64,000 nucleotides of DNA from Ceratotherium simum simum (GCF_000283155.1 NW_004454229.1:6323439-6387438), one strand, 5' to 3'. Shown: positions 34,905-48,372, counted from the stretch's first letter. Notes: generated from the letters alone by a model not told the origin. Program-made: numbers and translations.

Positions 34905-36415
34905 TGGTACATTCATTCAAAAAAATGCCGAGCTATTCATTTGAGAACATTTAACGTGTACCAGGTGCTGGGGATTCAGTAGTGAATAAGACAAAAGATA
35001 GTATTTGCCTTTAAGGAGCTGACATTCAAGTGGGACATTCACGTGGGGTGAGTCAGACAAGAAGTAAGTAAATAAGACAGTAAGTCAACAAGCTAAGTTC
35101 ACATATGATAAGTACTTTAAAGAAAGTGGGAGAGAGTAATGGGATATTGGGGGAGGGAGAGAATTAATTTAGATTTTTAATTTAGGGGGTTCCAGAAGGC
35201 CTCTCTGAAGAAGTGATGTTTGAGCTGAAAAGTATGATAAGGAGCTAATGATGCAAACATCTGGGTGCAGAAGTTCTCAGGGAAAGTTGAACAAGTGCAA
35301 AAACTTTAGATGCAAATGCTTGGCACATTTCAAGGGACAGAAGGAAAAAGTGAAGGCCAGGTGGCTAGTGCATAGTGAATAAGTGGTAAAAGGTGAGTTC
35401 AGGAGAGAGACAAGTGGCAGATCATCTAGGCCTTGTGGGTCATGGAATTTGAATTTTACTTCAGTGTAACGGGAAGCCACTGATAAGCATAAATCACATG
35501 TGATCTGATTTCTGTTTTGAAGAGTGAACCCTTGCTGCTTGGTGGGCCCAATGTGTGGAGCATGGATCATAGTGGGGGCAGCAGTGGAGCAGGGGGTCCA
35601 ATTAAAGAAGTCCAGGTGAGCGATGATGGCAGCTAGGACCAGAGCAATAGTGATGATGAGAAGAGGTTGGATTCAGGGGCTATTTTGGAGGCAGAGCTGA
35701 TAGATCATGTTGATGCATTTGGTGTCCAGGAGTAAAGGAGCAGAAGGAGTAAGATCAAAGATGACTCCGTCCTAAGGTTTTGCCTGAGCAAATGAGTGGA
35801 TAATGGTGTCGTTTACTACAATGGGAAAATGGGAGAGAGGAATAGGTTTGGGGTGGGAGTGGAAATCAGGAGTTCTGTTTTAGACAAGTTTGAGATGCCC
35901 AATGAGATGCACTAGTAGGCAATCGGACATGTGAGTCTGGAGTTCAGGGGAATGGTCAGGAGTGAAGATATAAATAATAAGTTGAGGTTCAGCAATACAG
36001 AGGTGATCTTTGGAGCCCATGACTACGTGAGATCACCTAGAGATTGGGTAGATAGAAAAGAGAAGAGGGCCTGAGACTGGGCCTGGGGACTTCCCACTCT
36101 TCAGATCAAGCAGAAGAGGAGTGGGTGTTGAAGTAGGAGATAAAACGAGGGTGTATAATATAAGCCCAGAAGTGAAGATGTGTTGACAAGAAGGGGGTGA
36201 TGAAGTGTGTTAATGCTTCTGAGAAGTCACATTGGTTGAGGAGAGAGAATTTTGCAAGTTGGAGGTTGTTTGTGGTCTTGGGGTTGGGGGGAGAGGTGAA
36301 TGTTAAAAAACCAACTGGAATAGATTAAAGAGAATAGGAGGTGAGGAAGTGGAGACAAGAAGTACGGAAAAAAATTCAAGAGGTTTTCCTATGTAAGGGA
36401 GTATAAATTCCAAAT
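34905..36415 (-). mobile_element. Long L2-like ancient repeat
   Basis: Begins ATTCATTCAAAAAAATG.. and GTGTACCAGGTGCTGGGGAT, continues with AGGCCTCTCTGAAGAAGTGA, GTCATGGAATTTG and TGAGATGCCCAATGAGATGC. The ordered motifs match a very common old repeat I associate with reversed L2; the class is an inference. Confidence 0.45.
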
Positions 36416-36529
36416 TCTGATGGTTACTGGGGTCTTGGGGTCAAAGGACTGTTTTCTTTCATAATTTTGATTCAAACATATTTAAACGTAGAATAGAACA
36501 AACCCCCATGTACCCATTACCCATTGTGG

Positions 36530-36960
36530 TAGGCCAAATAACGGTAAGGCTGTTTTTTGGACCCCAAAGAGGTCCAGGTCATAGCTCCCAGAACCTGTGA
36601 ACATGTTAACCTTACATGGTAACAGAGACTTTGCGGCTATGATTAAATTAAGGATCTTGAGATGGAGTGATTATCCTGGATCATCCAGATGGGCCCAATG
36701 TAATCACAAGAGTCCTTCTAAGAGGGAGGCAGCGGGATCAGTCAATAGCAAGAAATGTGATGCTGGACACAAGAGGTTGGGGTGATGCCATGAAGGGATG
36801 ATGAGCCCAGGAATACAGGTGGCCTCCAGATGCTGAAAAAGGCAAGGAAATGGATGCTCCACTGAAGCCTCCAGGCAAAGGAAAAATACAGGAGAATGAG
36901 AAAGCACGGGGAGTGTTAAAGAAAGAGCAAACAATTAGCTTTCCCATTCGTGGAAGTGCT
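36530..36960 (+). mobile_element. Ancient interspersed repeat, family not named
   Basis: TTAAATTAAGGATCTTGAGA, GGGCCCAATGTAATCACAAG, GATGAGCCCAGGAATACAGG in a familiar order for an old mammalian repeat. Confidence 0.4.
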
Positions 36961-37045
36961 TAGGACATTTGGCTTCTTGACAAGTCTTGCAGAGTCAGCT
37001 TGCAGATTTTTTTTGTGGTCTTGAGATTCTCCCCACTGCCTTTTT

Positions 37046-37266
37046 TTTTTTTTTTTTTTTTTAAAGATTTTATTTATTTATTTTTTCCCCCAAAGCCCCA
37101 GTAGATAGCTGTGTGTCATAGCTGCACATCCTTCTAGTTGCTGTATGTGGGACGCGGCCTCAGCATGGCCGGACAAGCAGCGCGTCGGTGCGAGCCCGGG
37201 ATCCGAACCCGGGTCGCCAGCAGTGGAGCACGCGCACTTAACCACCAAGCCACGGGGCCGGCCCGA
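37046..37266 (-). mobile_element. ERE SINE, minus strand
   Basis: Long poly-T left end, reversed head GGGGCCGGCCC on the right. Target duplication CCCCACTGCCTTTTT at 37,031-37,045 and 37,267-37,281. Confidence 0.93.
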
Positions 37267-37937
37267 CCCCACTGCCTTTTTAGTGTTAAATTTATCTTTG
37301 AACTTCTGGAGTCCTGGAAGTAAACAAAGGTAATATTGTGTCAAATAAATAGAATGTCTTCCCAGAAGGCCTTGCTCTGTTTCTAGTCCTGAAGGTCTTT
37401 TTGTACCTTTGGTCTGGGAATAACATGAAGGCCTTGCTTTGGAATAGATTTGTAAGAGAACATTCTGGCAACATTAAATGCCGCATGACTTCTGGCGAGT
37501 AAAGAGCAGTGACCCAGCTTTTCTGGCCACCATTAACACACGTCTTTTGCCATCTTCACTTTTTGGAATTTATCCTAAACCCCAAGTTAGTAGTTCTTAA
37601 TACCCCAGGTGTTGAGCCCTGGCCATACCCGGCCTCTCTCGGTTGGAGAAGAGAAGTTACGTTCTGAAATTCCTAGCTTGGCCTGACGAGGCAATTTTGA
37701 CATCCTGCTGTCATGGTCTTGCTCAGTGTCTGTAGCAAAATTTCCCCTGCTGCTTCTGCTTCAGCCTCTCCTGACAACTTCCTCTCTCTATCAACTCTCA
37801 AAGATGGTTCTTTGGGCCCTGAACGATCTGCTGTAGAGTAGGAGTCGGAAAACCCAGGCTCTAGTCCAGGTTCTGTCACTTACCAGCAAATCTCTTCTCC
37901 TCTCTGGGCCTTAATTTCCTCGTCCATAAAAATAATA

Positions 37938-38477
37938 CAGTGGTCCCCCCTTTATCTGTGGTTTCCCTTTCCACGGTTTCAGTTACCTGTAGTCAACCAC
38001 AGTCTGAAAATATTAAATGGAAAATTCCAGAAATAAACAAGTCATAAGTGTTAAATTGCGCACCATTCTAAGTAATGTGATGAAATCTTGCACCAGCCCA
38101 CTCCATCCTGCCTGGGATGTGAATCATCCCTTTGTCCAGCATATCCATGCTGTATACGCTACCTGCCCTTAGTCACTTAGCAACATCTCGATTATCAGAT
38201 CCACTGTCACGGTACTGCAGTGCTTGTGTTCAGGGAACACTTATTTTACTTAATAATGGCTCCAAGTGCAGGACTGGTGATACTGGCCATTCAGATATGC
38301 CAAAGAGAAGTTATTGCTGTTAATCTCTTACTGTGCCTAATTAATAAATTTACTTTATCATAAGTCTGTATGTATAGGAAAAAACATAGTATATATCGGG
38401 TTCTGTACTATCCACAGTTTCATGTATCTACTGGGGGTCTTAGAACGTATCCCCTGGGGATAAGGTGGGGACTACTG
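37938..38477 (+). mobile_element. Tigger-like (mariner superfamily) element with TA target duplication
   Basis: Ends are inverted: CAGTGGTCCCCCCTTTATC and GATAAGGTGGGGACTACTG. Both are directly flanked by TA, as expected for Tc1/mariner insertion. It is 540 bases with no intact transposase frame, so nonautonomous or deleted. Confidence 0.75.
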
Positions 38478-38689
38478 TACAATAACAAGTTTGCTTGATA
38501 GGATTGGTATGGGAATTAAATGATATAAGGTGAGTGCAGTTCTTTAAACTATAGAGTCTAATCCAGATGTTCTCTAATTATAATTATTGATTTCTTTGTA
38601 GAATCCTGGGACATTATCATAGCTCTTCATTTTACAGGCTGGGAAGCCGAGGCTCAGAGAGAAGGACTTTATTCATTACGATGGTTAAT

Positions 38690-38911
38690 TTTATGTGTCA
38701 AGTTGGCTAGGCTGTTGTGCCCAGTTGTGTGGTCAAACACCAGTCTAGGTGTCACTGTGAAAGTATTTTATAGGCATGATTAACATTTAAACCAGTAGGT
38801 TTTGAATAAAACAGATTATTCTCCATAAGGTGGATAAGCCTCACCAATCAGTTGTAGGCCTGAGAGAAAAGACTGAAGTCCCTAGAATAAATCTCTCTTT
38901 CTCTCGGTATG

Positions 38912-38966
<55 letters not shown>

Positions 38967-39003
38967 TATTGGTTCTGTTTCTTTGGAGAACTCTGACTAA
39001 AAC
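38690..39003 (+). mobile_element. Ancient repeat with an internal (AC) run
   Basis: From TTAATTTTATGTGTCAAGTT to TTTCTTTGGAGAACTCTGAC, a well-known mammalian repeat end pair whose family I will not name from memory. It contains the AC microsatellite. Confidence 0.5.
38915..38960. repeat. (AC)23 microsatellite
   Basis: Uninterrupted AC repeat of 46 bases; probably length-polymorphic. Confidence 0.95.
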
Positions 39004-39004
39004 A

Positions 39005-40450
39005 TTCCTCCTTTCACTCATGTGGCAAACAATTATTAGGCACCTCCTGTGGGCTCGGTTAGAGCAGATAAGACAGGCTCCCTGCCCTCAACTAGGGAAC
39101 AGACGGTGACTTCCCAAGTACAGTTCAGTGTGAACAGTTCTGTGATTCGGGTATGCTTTGGGAGCTCTGGGACCCCGGTGCAGAAATGCTAAAATGGGTA
39201 ACCAAGAGCTGTGGAGGCAGGAGATGCTTCCTAAAAGATAATGATGCTTGAGTGAGTTTTGAAGGATGAGTAAGAGTTAGCAAATCAAAGAGAGGGGCCA
39301 GGCATTTCAGGCTCTGGGGAGTGTGGAAGAGAGTGGCAGCACCTCCCCATGTGAGGCTCTCAGGGGTTCTGGGTGGCTGGAGCCGATGGGAGTTGGAGAG
39401 AGGGGAGCGATGAAGCTAGAGCAGTCAGCAGGGACCACTTTAGGAGAAGGCCTTTATTCTGAAAATCAGGGGGAGCCATGCGAGGATTAAAGCAGGGGTG
39501 ACAGAGATCTGTGTCTTAGAAAGACACCTCAGGCTACTAGGTGGAAGCTAACTGGGAGGGGAAGGCCGATGAGGAGCCAAGGGAGGCCTGAGGTAAGGCT
39601 TAGGGAGGCCACAGAGAGGGCAGTGAGATATCATCATTCACTCAACATGTGTTTGTCGAGCATCTGTTACGAGCCGGGAACTCTGCTTAGTGATGAGTAT
39701 CCATATGAACACATGCTGCTATGGAGCTTGGTGGTAGAACTGAAAGGATTCGGGGTTGACCTTTGGGAGGGGAGTGTCAAAGATAACTGTAAGGTTTCTA
39801 GCCTGAAATAAGTAACCACTGAGATGGGAGCACTGAAGAAGGAACAAGTTCAGTGGTCAGATGAGTTCGGGTTGGGGTTTGTAGAGTCTGAGGTGCCTGT
39901 GGGACAACCAGGTGGAACTATCCAGGAGACTGCTGATCTGTTAGTCTGAGAGGCAAGAGAGCTATAGGCCTGGGGAAAAGATTGGGAAGAAGCTGGGGGT
40001 GGCAATGAAATCGTGCAGGAAGAACAGGCTTCAGGTTAAGAACCTGGAATTGTATGCAAAACGTTGCGTTTGGGTAAATGTGGGTTTTTCCCCCACTCCG
40101 TCTGCTGTGGAGTGGATCAGCAGCCATCATCACATTCTCAAAGGGGAGAAAATACACCCCCCCAAATTATGAACCACTGAGATAAAATGGAGTGAGCAGA
40201 TAGCTAAAGATGGAGCCCTAGGGAACAGAAACATTTAAAGGGAAGCAGAGAAGAGGAAACTGAGAAGAAATGGTCAAAGAAGTAAGAAAGCAGAACAGTG
40301 CACCGCTGTGGAAACCAAGAGAGGAGTATTCTGAGATGGTGGAGGTGCTCAGCTATACCCCTTGGTGCAAAGAGGGTAGAGAAGACAGACAGATACAGGC
40401 AATTTGATTTGGAGTTGAGAAGCTAGCCAGAAGAGAACCTGACCTAGAGC
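39005..40450 (-). mobile_element. Second long L2-like repeat
   Basis: Same ordered landmarks as 34,905-36,415 (capture of TTAGGCACCTCCTGTGGGC, GAGTGAGTTTTGAAGGATGA, GGGCCAGGCATTTCAGGC), more diverged. Confidence 0.4.
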
Positions 40451-41135
40451 AGGCTGCTTGAACGTCAGAAAGACCGAGACATGACCCATGCTTATGTGCT
40501 ACAAAGAACAAACCAGTAGAGAAGGAGCGCCGTCTCTGGCCACCAGGGCTCCAGGCTGCATCAGTCCTTACCCTTCAGGAAAGCAGGGCCATACCAGCTC
40601 AACAGTGGTTCACTCAGAGCAAGAGGAAGCCAAGTGACAGGTGAGTGGAGGCAGCCCTGTGCAGCTCTGTGTGTAGGCTTGTTTAGGAGACTGAGCCTTG
40701 ACCCCAGGAGGAACAGCCGATGACCTGGGGGTTGTGCAGCTTGGGAGGCCTCAGGGGGAGATGGTTAACTCTTTTCACAGGAAGGGCTTTCCTGTGGCAG
40801 AGGGAACAGATATGTTTTCTGGATCCAGAACCAATTCAAGAGAGAGAGATTCGATTCAGTAGCAGAAGGAAACTTCTAAACTCACAGCTACTAAGAGAGG
40901 TAGCAAGCTCCTCGTCTTCAGAAGTGTGCAAACAGAAGCTGGGTGATTATTTGGCAAAGCTGATACATAGACCATCCAAACATCAGGGTTGGGGGGCCGT
41001 GGATTAGATGACCTTTAAAGTCCCTTCCAGGCTTGGGAATCTCTAACATTTATCAGGTTTCTCTGGTCATCTGAAGGGATTTTGTGAAATGGTCAAAAAA
41101 CTATTTTGATTTATTTTATTTAAAAAAATCATGCT

Positions 41136-41390
41136 GGGGCTGGCCCAGTGGTGTAGTGGTTAAGTTCACGGGCTCTGCTTTGGTGGCCCAGGGTTCACTA
41201 GTTCGGATCCCAGGCGCGGGCCTACACACTGGTCATCAAGCCCTACTGTGGCGGCATCCCATATACAAAATAGAGGAAGATGGGCACAGATGTCATCTCA
41301 GGGCTAATCTTCCTCAGCAAAGAAAAGAGAAAGATTGGCAACAGATGTTAGCTCAGGGCCAATCTTCCTCATCAAAAAAAAAAAGAAAGA
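41136..41390 (+). mobile_element. ERE SINE
   Basis: Head GGGGCTGGCCCAGTGGTGTA, tail GTTAGCTCAGGGCCAATCTT. AAAAAATCATGC is duplicated on both sides. Confidence 0.9.
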
Positions 41391-42404
41391 AAAAATCATG
41401 CCACATAATGCTCATGAGGTTGTGGCTAGAAAGGGATAGTACAGCTTCACAAGATAGCGCATATAGCAAGTGTTGTAGCTCTTGGGAAGAAAATCACTGG
41501 CTTAAGGTTTGGATCAGTGGTTCCCAGAAGTTTCCAAGGGTCACTTGGGGAGCTTGCAAAAAGAAGTCCACCCCTCCATTCTGAATCTGGAGAGTTGGTT
41601 GGCCCCAGGAACCTGCATTTTAATCAAGTATCATCCCTCCCCCCACTCCCCACCCAAGAATCTGATGTGGCAGATCCCAGGACTCCTCTGAGAAACTGAG
41701 TGAAGATGATGGAATGAGGATAACAAGGATCTTCCACCTCCGCAAATCTCAGTGTGCTTTGCAGCATGGAAACGAGGCTCGGCAGCACGAGGCTTGCTGG
41801 GCAAGTCAGGGTGTAATCTCAGATTGACGCTCAGGTCCAATTTTTCCCACGGCATTGAGCAGGCTAAATGGAGAATTTTGCAGGCCTTAATCTCATTCAC
41901 TCCCACCACTCCCATCTGGGGAGAATAGGAGGCTTGAGTCACTGCCTCAGTCTCCCAGCTTATAAAACAAAATAATGATGGCTGGACTCTGACTTCTTGA
42001 TGAATGAGGTGGAACAAATCTGCAGGTATAGACCCCCAGACCTGGGTGGGGCTGGAAAGCTCTGGGAAAGTGTCTCCCTCCTCCTTGCTCAAAGGATTTG
42101 GAAAGTAGCCAAGGTGGAATAACAGGACCAGCTTTGCCTTCCTGCCTGGAACAACCGAAAACCCAGGCGGACTATAAGCAACAGTTTTAAAACACTGGAC
42201 ATCAGGCAATGAAGGACAGTGATCCCTGAGAGACAGGAAACAAATAAGGTGAGCCCTACGATCGCTCCAGCTTACTGCCTGGAGAGAGATTCCAGGCTGC
42301 AGCACAGGGCAGGGGCATCCAGGCAGAGCCTAAGAGAATCCATGCATTGAGGAGATGGAGCTTAGAGATCAGGGAAAACAAGGCAGCTAGAGTTCACAGG
42401 ACAG

Positions 42405-42602
42405 GGCCGGCCTCATGGCTTAGCAGTTAAGAGCGCGCGCTCCGCTGCTGGCGGCCTGGGTTCGGATCCCAGGCGTGCACTGACGCACCGCTTCTCCAGC
42501 CATGCTGAGACTGCGTCCCACATACAGCAACTAGAAGGACGTGCAACTATGACATACAACTATCTACTGGGGCTTTGGGGGAAAAATAAATAAATAAAAT
42601 TA
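42405..42602 (+). mobile_element. ERE SINE with 17-bp target duplication
   Basis: TAGAGTTCACAGGACAG lies at 42,388-42,404 and 42,603-42,619, perfectly repeated. Body CATACAGCAACTAGAAGGAC and tail GGGGCTTTGGGGGAAAAATA. Confidence 0.95.
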
Positions 42603-42949
42603 TAGAGTTCACAGGACAGAGTAGTAGAGAGGAGAAAGCTGCAGACACAGAGTACGCCAAGATATGCAGAGAGTGCTGCTTGAGTATCCAGCAGAGTATT
42701 GATCAGCACATGCCTGAGGAAACTACCCCAGGCCAGAGAAAGAACCACTCAAAAGGATTAGAGGAAATTAGTACTTCATGGCCACAGAGGGCCGGGAATA
42801 GTGGAAACCTCATTCATTATCCATGGGGTATTAAGTATGTCATTCAGAAAAGTCTTAGCTCAGTAGTAGGGAATAGTCAGCCCTAGATGATAATTAGCAT
42901 AGATTAAAGGCTCTGGTCCTGTGCAATAAATCTTAAAACCAAGACCTTA

Positions 42950-43153
42950 GGGCCAGCCTGGTGGCATAGTCGTTAGGTTTGTGCACTCTGCTTCAGTGGT
43001 GCGGGGTTCGCGGGTTTTGGTCCTGGGCATGGACCTACACACCACTCATCAAACCATGCTGTTGCGGAGTCCCACATACAAAGTAGAGGAAGATTGGCAC
43101 AGATGTTAGCTCGGGGACAATCTTCCTTAACAAAAGAAAAAAATAAATTACTG
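42950..43153 (+). mobile_element. ERE SINE with 15-bp target duplication
   Basis: AAAACCAAGACCTTA at 42,935-42,949 and 43,154-43,168. More diverged body than the copy at 42,405. Confidence 0.93.
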
Positions 43154-43169
43154 AAAACCAAGACCTTAA

Positions 43170-46100
43170 ACTATCAAACTGTTAAAAGTAACCTAACCAC
43201 ATCCCAGAACAAAGCTCAAGAATATTTACAGGAAATCAAAAATATCCAGCACCCAGCAAATTAAAATTCACAATGTCTAGCATCCAATAAAAAATTACCA
43301 GAGGTAGTCTAGAAATAAACCCTCAATTTATAATCAATTGATTTTTGACAAGGGTCCCAAAATAATTCAATGGGGAAAGAATAGTCTTTTCTATGAATGG
43401 TGCCAGGCAACTGGATATCTACAAGCAAAAGAATAAAGTTAGACCCTTTCCTCATACCGTGTACAAAATTTAACTAAAAATGGATTACAGACCTAAATGT
43501 AAGGGCTAAAACTATAAAACTCTTAGAAGAAAATACTGGCATACATCTTCCTGACCTTGATTTAGGCAAAGCCTTCTTAGATATGACCCCAAAAGCGCAA
43601 TCAACCAAAAAAAAAGATGTTAGACTTCATCAAAACTAAAATCTTTTATGCTTCAATGGATACTATCAAGAAAATGGAAAGACAACCTACACAATGGGAG
43701 AAAATATTTGCAAATTATATATTTGATAAGGGTCTAGTATCCAGAACATATAAAGAACTCTTACAACTCAACAATAAAAAGATAAATTACTCTAAAAAAG
43801 GGCAAAAGATCTGATAGACATTTCTCCAAACAAGATATACAAATGGCCAATAAGCACATGAAAACATACTCAACATCGTTAGCTATTAGGGAAATGCAAA
43901 TCACAACCACAATAAGATGCCATGTCACACTCACTAGGATGGCTATAATAAAAAAGAGACAGTAACAAGTGTTGTTGAGGATGTGGAAAAATTGGAACCC
44001 TTATACATACACTACTGGTGGGAATGTAAAATGGTACAGCCACTGGGAAAAACAGTCTGGCAGTTTCTCAGAAGGTTAAACATATGACCCAGCAGTCCCA
44101 CTGCTAGAGAAATTAAAATATTCATCCACACAAAAACATGTCCATGAATGTTCACAGCAGCATTATTCCTAATAGCCAAAAGGTAGAAACAACCCAAATG
44201 TCCATCAACTGACGAACTAATAAACAAAATGTGGTATTCCATACAATGGAATATTATTCAGCAATAAAAAGGAATGAAGTACTGATACATGCTACAACAT
44301 GGATAAACCTTCAAAACATGTTAAGTGAAGGAAACCAGTCACAAAAGACCACATATTGGATAAGTCCATTTATATGAAATGTTCCCAGAATAGGCAAATC
44401 TATAGACAAAGTAGATTACTGGTTGCCTAGGGATGGAGGTTTGGGGAGAAATGGGGACTGATTGCTAATGGTTATGGGGTATCTCTTTGGGGTGATAAAA
44501 ATGTTTTTAAAGTGATTATGATGATAGTTGCAAAACTCTAAGAATATACTGAAAACCATTGAATTGTACATTTTAAATGGATGAATTGTATGGTATGTAA
44601 ATTATACCTCATAAAGCTGTTACATGAAAATAAAATCATCAAGCATGAAAAGAAGCAAGAAAATATAATCCGTAGTGAAGAGAGAAATCAATCTATCTAA
44701 ATCTACCCAGAACTACCACAGATATTAGAATCATCAGAGAGGGACATTAAAAGCTAAAATTGTGTTCCATGTGTTGAAAGAGTTAAGTAGAGACATGGAG
44801 GACATAAAAAAGACCCAATCAACCTCCTAGGGGTGAAAACAACATTGTCTAAGATGAAAAATGAATTGGTGGACTTAAGGGCAGATTAAATATTGCGGAA
44901 GAAAAGATTAGTGAATTTGAAAGCATAGCAATAGAAACCATCAAAACAAAATGCAGAGAGGAAAAAACAATTTTTTTTTTTAATGAACAGAGCAGCTTCA
45001 AGCAGCCTAATTTGTGTGCAATTGGAGATCCAGAAGGAGAAGAGAGAGGAAAGGGGGCAGAAAAAATATTTAAAGAACTAATGGTAAAATATTTTGCAGA
45101 TTTGATAAAAAGAGATCCAAGAAGCTCAATAAACCATAAGCACAAGAAACATGAAGAAAACCACGCCAAGAGCCACATTATAATAAATTGTTCAAAAGCA
45201 GTGACAAAGAAAATCTTTAAAGCAGTCAGAGAAAAAAGGCACCTCACATACAGAGGAAAAAAATAAAGATGACAGTAGATTTCTCATTGGAAACAATGCA
45301 AACAGTGGCACAACCTCTTTAAAGTACTGAAACGATTTATCACTTTCAGTGATCTGCAGTATCACTACAGATCTACAGTACAAGAAATGTTGAAGGAAGT
45401 CCTTCAGGCAGAAGGAAAATAATACCAGGTGGAAATATGGATCTACATCTAAAAAGATAAAGAGCATTGGAAATAACTACATGGGGAAATAGATAACATC
45501 TCTTTCTTATTATTTAAATCTCTTTAAAGGTAATTGGCTGTTAAAATAAGAATAACAGCAATGTATTATAAAACGTACAACAACAATTGCACACAGAAGT
45601 CAGGTGGGGAGAAATGGAAGTTTACTATTACTAGGTTCTTATACTGTATATGAAATGGTATAATATCACTTGAAGGTAGACTGTGCTAATTAAAGATGTA
45701 TACTATAAACCCTAAAGCAACCACTAAAATATCAAAACAAAGAGTTTTAGTTTATAAGCCAACAAAGGAGAGAAAATGGAATCATAGAAATATTTGATTA
45801 ACCCAAAAGAAATCAGAAAAAAAGGAAAAGGGAACAAAGAACAAACGGGGCAAATAGAAAACAAATAGCAAGATTACTTAAACCATATCAACAATCACAT
45901 TAAATGTAATGTAAATGGTCTAAATATCCCAATTAAAAGGCAGAGGAGATTGTGAGATTAGATTAAAAGCAAGACTCAACTATATGCTGATTAAAAGAAA
46001 CACATTTTAAATATAGAAACAAATAGGATAAAAGGATGGAAAAATGTACCATGCTGACATTAACGGAAAAAAAAAAAAACTGACGTGGCTAAATTAATAT

Positions 46101-48372
46101 CAGACAGATTTCAGAGCAAAGAATACTACCAGAGATAAAGAGGATGAATTCCTAATGATAAATGGGTCAGTTCATCAAGAGGATATAACAATCCTAAATG
46201 TGTATGTACCTAATAACAGAGCTTCAAAATGCATGAATCAAAAACTGATAAACCTGCAAGGAAAAAATAGACAAATCCATGATTCTAGCCAGAGATTTCA
46301 ATACCCTCCTCTCAATAATTGATAGAACCAGCAGAAAATGAGCAGGATATAGTAGACTTGAAGAACACTGTCACCCAGCTAGACCTGATTCGCAGAGTCC
46401 CACAGCAGCAGAATGCACATTCTTCCCAAGTGCACACAGAAAATGGTATATTTCCAGGAAGACCATCAAAGAAAGAAAGAGAGAAGATGTCAGTGAAATT
46501 GACAACCCTCTAGCTAAACCGATCAGGAAAGAGTGGAGACACAAATTACTAATATCAGGAATGAGAGAGAGAGCATTACTAGAGATTCTACAGATGTTAA
46601 AATGGTAATAGGGAATAGTACACACAACTTTATGCCAATAAATTCTACAACTTTGAAGAAATGGATAAGTTCCTTTAAAGACAGTACCAGAGTTTACCCA
46701 AAAAGAAGTAGATAATCTGAATATTCATGCATCTATTAAAGAAGTTGAATTTGTAGTTTAAAACCTTCTCGCCAAGAAATTCCAAGAACCAATGGCTCCA
46801 CGAGTGAATTTTATCAAACATTTAAAGAAGTGACACCAATTCTTTACAAATTGTTCCAGAAAACTGAAAAGGAAGGAACACTTCCCAGCCCATTCTATGA
46901 GGCCCGCATTACTCTGATACCAAAACTTAACAAAGACATTACCTTGTCAAGAAAAGAAAAATGCAGGCCAATATCCCTCATGAACACAGATGAAAAAATT
47001 CTCAACAAAATTTTAGCAAATCAAATCCATGAGTATATCAATATATTTTTTTTAACAAAAAGGTTAAAACATTATGACCAAGTGAGATTTATCTCAGGAA
47101 AGCAAGACTAGTTTAACATTTGAAAAGCAATTCATGTAATTCCTTGCAACATCTACAAAAACTAACTCAAATGGTTCATAGACCTAATTATAAAACCTAA
47201 AACCTAGAAGAACATATAGGATAAAATCTTGTGACCTTAAGTTAGGTAATGATTTCTTAAATACAATACAAAAAGCATGATCCATAGAAGAATAAATCTG
47301 ATAATGAAATCTGATAAAGAAATCTGATTTTGGATTTCATCAAAATCAAAAAATGCTCTTCAAAAGCCATTGTTAAAAGACAAACCACAGGCTGGGAGAA
47401 ATGTTTGCAAATCATACATCTGATAAAGGATGTATCCAGAGTATATAAAAACTCTCAAAACCCAATAACGAAAAAACCAGCAATCTAATAAAATAAAATG
47501 AGTAAAAGATTTGAACAAACCCTTTACCAAGGAAGATATGTGGATGGCAAATGAGCACATGAGAAGATGCTCAACATCGTTAGTCGTCACGGAGATGCAA
47601 AATAAAATCACAATGTGATGCTACCACACACCTATTAGATTAGCTAACATTAAAAAGGCTGACCATACCAAGTGTTGGCAAGGATACAGAGCAACTGAAC
47701 TCTCACGCTCCAATGGTGGGAATGTAAAATGGTACAGCCACTTTGGAAAACAGGTGATTTCATTTAAACATGCACCTACCACATCCAGTCATTCCACTCC
47801 TAGGTATTTCCCCAAGATAAATGAAAGCATATGTCCGTGCAAAGGCCTGTACATAAACAATCATAGCAGCTTTACTGGTAATAGCCCAAACTGGGAATAA
47901 CCCCAAATCCATTAACAAATAAATGGATAATTGAAGAGTGCATCTCCAGCCTGGAATGCACAAATTATGGTATATCCATACAACAGAATACTCCTCAACA
48001 GTAAAAAAGAATGAATATTGGGCGTGCTACAACATGGATAACACTCATAATAGTTATTCACAGTGAACAAAGCCAGCCAGACAAAGAGTGTACGCTATAT
48101 GATTCCACTTATGTAACATTCTAGGAAAGTGCAAACTAATCTATATTGACAGAAAATAAATCTGTAGTTGCCTGAGTATGGGAGTGAGGGTTGGGGAGGG
48201 GTGGGAGTGAAGAATCACAGGGGGCGCAAAAACACTTCAGGGTGATGGATACGTTCACTATCTAAATTGAGATAGTTTCATGGGTATATACGTATGTCAA
48301 AACTTAGGAAAGCGTACATTTTAAAAATGCGAAGCTTATTGTATGTCAATTATACTTCAATAAAGCTGTTTA
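43170..48372 (+). mobile_element. Old L1 element, several kilobases, interrupted by a nested younger L1
   Basis: Order along the strand: leader/ORF1 text (43,170-43,300, resuming 44,640), inter-ORF text (about 45,250-45,950), ORF2 start (46,080-46,500), reverse-transcriptase region (46,500-47,110) and a 3' end closing at TCAATAAAGCTGTT (48,372). Frames 46,830-47,111 read EGTLPSPFYEARITLIPKLN and PISLMNTDEKILNKILANQI, the L1 reverse-transcriptase fingerprint. Stops and deletions make it inactive. Confidence 0.75.
43305..44637 (+). mobile_element. Younger L1 3' fragment nested in the old L1
   Basis: Starts in the ORF2 C-terminal region (CAATTGATTTTTGACAAGGG) and runs to the L1 3' end (ATAAAGCTGTTACATG). 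The host L1 reads AAAAAATTAC before it and AGCATGAAAAGAAGCAAG after it, which are adjacent in the family consensus as I remember it. Confidence 0.65.

Noticed and set aside
41084..41584. 166-codon open frame
   Set aside because: It runs through an ERE SINE and a MER5-like fragment and has no coding identity.
46830..47111. Reverse-transcriptase-like open frame as a possible domesticated gene or defence element
   Set aside because: It is plain L1 ORF2 text with flanking stops and L1 sequence on both sides.
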